Assembly (NCBI RefSeq): GCF_023073715.1 | Contig: NZ_JADPKA010000029.1 | Span: 1-64,000 of the forward strand | Origin: Bradyrhizobium sp. 164 | Lineage (GTDB): Bacteria; Pseudomonadota; Alphaproteobacteria; Rhizobiales; Xanthobacteraceae | Direction: 5' to 3' | Length of the DNA stretch: 64,000 bases | Part shown: in pieces, positions 61,443 to 64,000 of the stretch | Position numbering within the stretch: the first letter of the stretch is position 1 | Layout: every line of letters starts with the position of its first letter | Program-made: the position numbers and the translations under genes | The notes under the pieces: generated by a model | What the model was told of the DNA's origin: nothing | Databases searched by the model: none | Seen by the model: the letters and a program-made list of their open reading frames with translations, nothing else

Positions 61443-62519
61443 ATGACGGAAGCCGACATTCGCAAGGGGATGCCGCCCGTCAGGCTGTCGCGCGAAGAAT
61501 TCGAGAGCCGTTACAGGAGCCAGTTCGTCGATCCTGCCTTTGCCCCCCTGCAACGCGAGCTTGATGCCATCGTCGGCGCCGCCTGGGACGCTTACAGCCA
61601 TTCGCGCAAGGCGCCGCTGACGCGCAAGGCGGGAGCAGGCTTCGCCGATCCCGATTACGACATTGCCGTCGATTGGCTGGAGGCGCGTGCCGCCGTGCTT
61701 GCGGCGCAGCGACGGCATGACGATGCCAGTGAGACGCTGCGGATCCTGATCATCAACGGCTCGGCCCGCAGCGAGCACACCTGTCCCGGCGAGATGTCCA
61801 AGACCTGGCGCCTGGTCAAGTTGGCCGAGCCGGTCTTCACCGAGATGGGATTTGCCGTCGACATCCTCGATCTCTCGCGCCTCGCTTCGGAATTCGGCAA
61901 GAATATCCATCCCTGCAAATCCTGCGTCGCAACCGCGATGCCGCTCTGCCACTGGCCATGCAGCTGCTATCCGAACTATTCGCTGGGGCAGGTGGGCGAC
62001 TGGATGAACGAGATCTATCCGCTCTGGGTCGCCGCCCACGGCATCCTGATCGTGGCGCCGGTGAACTGGTATCACGTGCCCGCCGGACTGAAAGCGATGA
62101 TGGACCGGATGGTCTGCGCCGACGGCGGCAATCCCGATCCGAGCTCGACCCATGGCAAGAGGGCCGCTGAAGCCAAGGCGATCGAGCTGAAGGGCTGGCC
62201 TTATCCGCGTCATCTCGCCGGCCGTCATTACGGCGTCGTCGTTCACGGCGATGCGGTCGGCGCCGAGGGGGTGCGCCGCGCCTTGTCCGACTGGCTTACC
62301 GACATGCAGCTGATCCCGGCGGGCCGTTACGCCGAGCTCGACGGTTATGTCGGCTATATGGAGCCATACGCCAATTCGCATCGCGAGCTCGACGAAGACG
62401 ACGAATTCCAGCAGCAGGTGCGGAATGCGGCGCGCGCGCTCGGCAACGCGGTCCGGCTGGCGCGGAGCGGGCGGCTCCAGGACCCCGGTGCTGGTGTTCA
62501 GGACCCAAACCCCAAATGA
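61443..62519 (+). CDS. Flavodoxin-like NADPH-dependent FMN reductase-type protein
   Basis: The 358-residue protein has an N-terminal helical extension of about 95 residues, then a flavodoxin fold: ILIINGSARSEHTCPGEMSK (FMN phosphate loop), CKSCVATAMPLCHWPCSCYP with several Cys, and IVAPVNWYHVPAGLKAMMDRMV, which is the flavin/dimer signature of NADPH-dependent FMN reductases. The Cys-rich insert (CKSC, CHWPCSC) is unusual and might bind metal. ATG 61443 has AGGAG upstream. It overlaps the following oxidoreductase gene by 4 bases. Confidence 0.88.
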   Translation: MTEADIRKGMPPVRLSREEFESRYRSQFVDPAFAPLQRELDAIVGAAWDAYSHSRKAPLTRKAGAGFADPDYDIAVDWLEARAAVLAAQRRHDDASETLRILIINGSARSEHTCPGEMSKTWRLVKLAEPVFTEMGFAVDILDLSRLASEFGKNIHPCKSCVATAMPLCHWPCSCYPNYSLGQVGDWMNEIYPLWVAAHGILIVAPVNWYHVPAGLKAMMDRMVCADGGNPDPSSTHGKRAAEAKAIELKGWPYPRHLAGRHYGVVVHGDAVGAEGVRRALSDWLTDMQLIPAGRYAELDGYVGYMEPYANSHRELDEDDEFQQQVRNAARALGNAVRLARSGRLQDPGAGVQDPNPK

Positions 62520-63415
62520 CCAGCGCGCCACTCGATTGCTTGATCGTCGGCGGCGGCCCGGCCGGACTAATGGCCGCAATCTATCTGGCGCGATTTCGCC
62601 GCAGCGTCTGTGTCGTGGACGCCGGCGCGAGCCGGGCGGCGCTGATCCCGCGCAGTCACAACGTCCCCGGCTTCGTCCACGGTCTGTCCGGCACCGAATT
62701 GATCGCGCGCATGTCGGCGCAACTGGACGAGCTCGTCGTGGCGCGGGTCGACGCAGAGGTCACCACATTGCAGCGGCACGCGCATGGCTTTGAAGCGAGC
62801 TGGAACGGTCGCGCACATCAGGCCGTCACCGTCGTTCTCGCCTGCGGCATCGTCGACACCCATCCGCCGTTCGTGGAATGGCGCGCGGCGGTCGCGGACG
62901 GGCTGTTGCGCTATTGTCCCGTCTGCGACGCCTTCGAGGCCGCCGGCCGCCGCACCGGCGTCGTCGGCCCTCTTCACCGCGCTGCCGGCAAGGCGTTGTT
63001 CCTGCGCGGCTACTCGCGCGACGTGACGCTGCTCGCAACCGGTCCGGACGACGGGAAGGCAGCAACGTCAGAGCTGTCTGAAGCGGGTGTGAGGCTCGTG
63101 TTCGCGCCCGACCTGCACTTGCGGCGACGCGACAACGGCGTCGAAGCCGCCTTCGCGGACGGCCGGACGGCGCAATTCGACATAGTCTATCCCGCGATGG
63201 GCGCGGAGGTCCGCTCGCAGCTCGCGATGGTGCTGGGCGCCGAACATACCGCCGAAGGCTATTTGAAGGTCGACGACCATCAGCGCACGTCGATCGATGG
63301 GCTCTACGGCATCGGCGATATCGTCACCGACCTGCACCAGATCTCGGTCGCCTTCGGCCACGCCGCAATTGCCGCCTGCACGATCCATAACAGCCTGCCG
63401 CGGCTCTTGGCATGA
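62516..63415 (+). CDS. FAD-dependent pyridine nucleotide oxidoreductase, thioredoxin-reductase-like
   Basis: The 299-residue protein has FAD-binding IVGGGPAGLMAAIYLARF, a central redox-like motif YCPVCDAFEA at the place where thioredoxin reductases have CAxC, and a C-terminal GIGDIVTDLHQISVAFGHAAIA. The NAD(P) loop region is shortened (VVGPLHRAAGKALF). It probably transfers electrons from NAD(P)H through FAD to a disulphide or to an unknown partner. It starts within the stop of the flavodoxin-like gene (ATGA) and precedes a Cys-rich protein gene, suggesting a redox or copper-related operon. Confidence 0.88.
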   Translation: MTSAPLDCLIVGGGPAGLMAAIYLARFRRSVCVVDAGASRAALIPRSHNVPGFVHGLSGTELIARMSAQLDELVVARVDAEVTTLQRHAHGFEASWNGRAHQAVTVVLACGIVDTHPPFVEWRAAVADGLLRYCPVCDAFEAAGRRTGVVGPLHRAAGKALFLRGYSRDVTLLATGPDDGKAATSELSEAGVRLVFAPDLHLRRRDNGVEAAFADGRTAQFDIVYPAMGAEVRSQLAMVLGAEHTAEGYLKVDDHQRTSIDGLYGIGDIVTDLHQISVAFGHAAIAACTIHNSLPRLLA

Positions 63416-63518
63416 CGCGGCCGGGCCTGGCAGAGCCACACAATCGAGCGGAACCTGGAACGAAGCGCGTTGCCCCGCTTTGGTCGAGCGGAGTGAGGCG
63501 CGCGATGGGAGAGAACGG

Positions 63519-63848
63519 ATGGCCCAATCCGAAGACATGACCCGCTGCATCGGGCTCTGCATGAGCTGCTATCAGACATGCCTCGGCACGGCGATGAATC
63601 ACTGCCTCGAGACCGGCGGCAAGCACGTGGAGCCAAAGCACTTCCGCCTGATGATGGCCTGCGCCGAGATCTGCCGGACGGCGGCGCATTTCATGCTGAT
63701 CAACACGCCCCATCACAGGCACACCTGCAGCGAATGCGCTGAAATTTGCGCCGAATGCGCCGAGGATTGCGAGCGGATCGGCGGCATGGACGAATGCGTC
63801 GCGATGTGCCGCTCCTGCGCCCAATCCTGCCGCGCGATGGCGGCCTGA
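63519..63848 (+). CDS. Cys-rich four-helix-bundle copper-binding (Csp/DUF326-type) protein
   Basis: The 109-residue protein has regularly spaced cysteines on helices: CIGLCMSCYQTC, CLETGG, CAEICRTAAHFM, CSECAEICAECAEDC and CVAMCRSCAQSC, with HHRH in between. This is the DUF326/Csp pattern of four-helix copper storage proteins, whose Cys side chains line the bundle and bind many Cu(I). No export signal is seen, so it is the cytosolic type. GGGAGAG precedes ATG 63519. It follows the oxidoreductase gene by about 100 bases. Confidence 0.92.
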   Translation: MAQSEDMTRCIGLCMSCYQTCLGTAMNHCLETGGKHVEPKHFRLMMACAEICRTAAHFMLINTPHHRHTCSECAEICAECAEDCERIGGMDECVAMCRSCAQSCRAMAA

Positions 63849-63861
63849 AGGACGACGCCCC

Positions 63862-64000
63862 ATGCTGGAAGAGAAACTCAAGGAAGCCATCATCGGCGAG
63901 CTGCAAAGACAGGCCGCCGAGCGGCCGCAAGCGCTTAGGGTTCAAGGCGCGGATGATGCCGAACGCTCGGAGGAGCTGAACGTCAACGGCAAGGTCGACC
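63862..64000 (+). CDS. Hypothetical protein, cut by the window end
   Basis: The visible 46 residues (MLEEKLKEAIIGELQRQAAERPQ... ending NVNGKVD) form an N-terminal amphipathic helix then a strand. It starts 14 bases after the Cys-rich protein gene, probably in the same operon. The rest is outside the window. Confidence 0.65.
   Translation, partial: MLEEKLKEAIIGELQRQAAERPQALRVQGADDAERSEELNVNGKVD

Overview
The window reads as chromosome of a Bradyrhizobium-like alphaproteobacterium (Rhizobiales). The support is the high GC, the GGAGG-type ribosome sites, the many PAS/hybrid histidine kinases, promoter motifs of the EcfG general-stress sigma factor type (GGAAC-N16-CGTT), short extragenic palindromes of the kind common in that group, and a kaiBC operon without kaiA. 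No species assignment is possible from sequence reading alone. Most of the DNA is coding; I found one tRNA, no rRNA, no CRISPR array, no prophage and no intact transposase. Layout. 1-1.73 kb: non-coding DNA with two palindromic elements, then two small secreted proteins, one behind a perfect EcfG-type promoter. 1.73-4.15 kb: an amidohydrolase gene lying between two 16-bp inverted repeats that each abut a CTAG, which looks like an insertion-sequence-style unit without a transposase. 4.15-9.6 kb: acetyltransferase, an SDR protein that lacks the usual catalytic Tyr/Lys, a serine hydrolase, an arsR-SRPBCC pair with two matching operator-like dyads, and stress-type small proteins. 9.6-18.2 kb: an IclR/Bug solute-receptor pair, a membrane protein, and an aromatic meta-cleavage cluster (flavin hydroxylase, FAH-family enzyme, ABC substrate-binding protein, IclR regulator, extradiol dioxygenase). 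18.2-21.4 kb: a NarL-type two-component pair divergent from a secreted protein. 21.4-26.7 kb: a sugar-acid catabolic cluster (enolase-superfamily dehydratase, gluconate-5-dehydrogenase-like SDR, idonate-dehydrogenase-like enzyme) divergent from a FadR-type regulator and an MFS importer. 26.9-30 kb: three membrane transporters. 30.2-39.1 kb: two PAS hybrid histidine kinases around a zinc peptidase and a biotin carboxylase / oxaloacetate decarboxylase-like / acylphosphatase run. 39.3-42.7 kb: a LysR-tautomerase pair sharing a 27-bp palindrome, a stand-alone DnaB-like ATPase, lipB and a FliN-family gene. 42.9 kb: tRNA-Leu(GAG). 43.2-48.1 kb: a LuxR-type regulator behind an EcfG-type promoter, then kaiB-kaiC-hybrid kinase, then a small gene behind another EcfG-type promoter. 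48.3-52.9 kb: a winged-helix/TPR regulator, an acyl-CoA-dehydrogenase-like protein, a GNAT protein and a cysteine hydrolase. 53.1-59.05 kb: a signalling block of response regulator, CheB, coiled-coil protein, a CheB-CheR-PAS-HWE kinase fusion broken by one extra C, and a Crp/Fnr regulator. 59.2-64 kb: several very small conserved-looking proteins (two of them paralogues), then flavodoxin-like protein, FAD oxidoreductase, a Cys-rich four-helix copper-binding-type protein, and a gene cut by the window end. The theme of the right half is stress and timing signalling: EcfG-type promoters, the Kai timer, hybrid kinases and chemotaxis-like modification domains. The strongest candidates for something not well described are the stress-promoter/LuxR/kaiBC/kinase locus, the IS-like unit carrying an amidohydrolase, and the frameshifted CheB-CheR-HWE kinase next to a second CheB and a Crp regulator.
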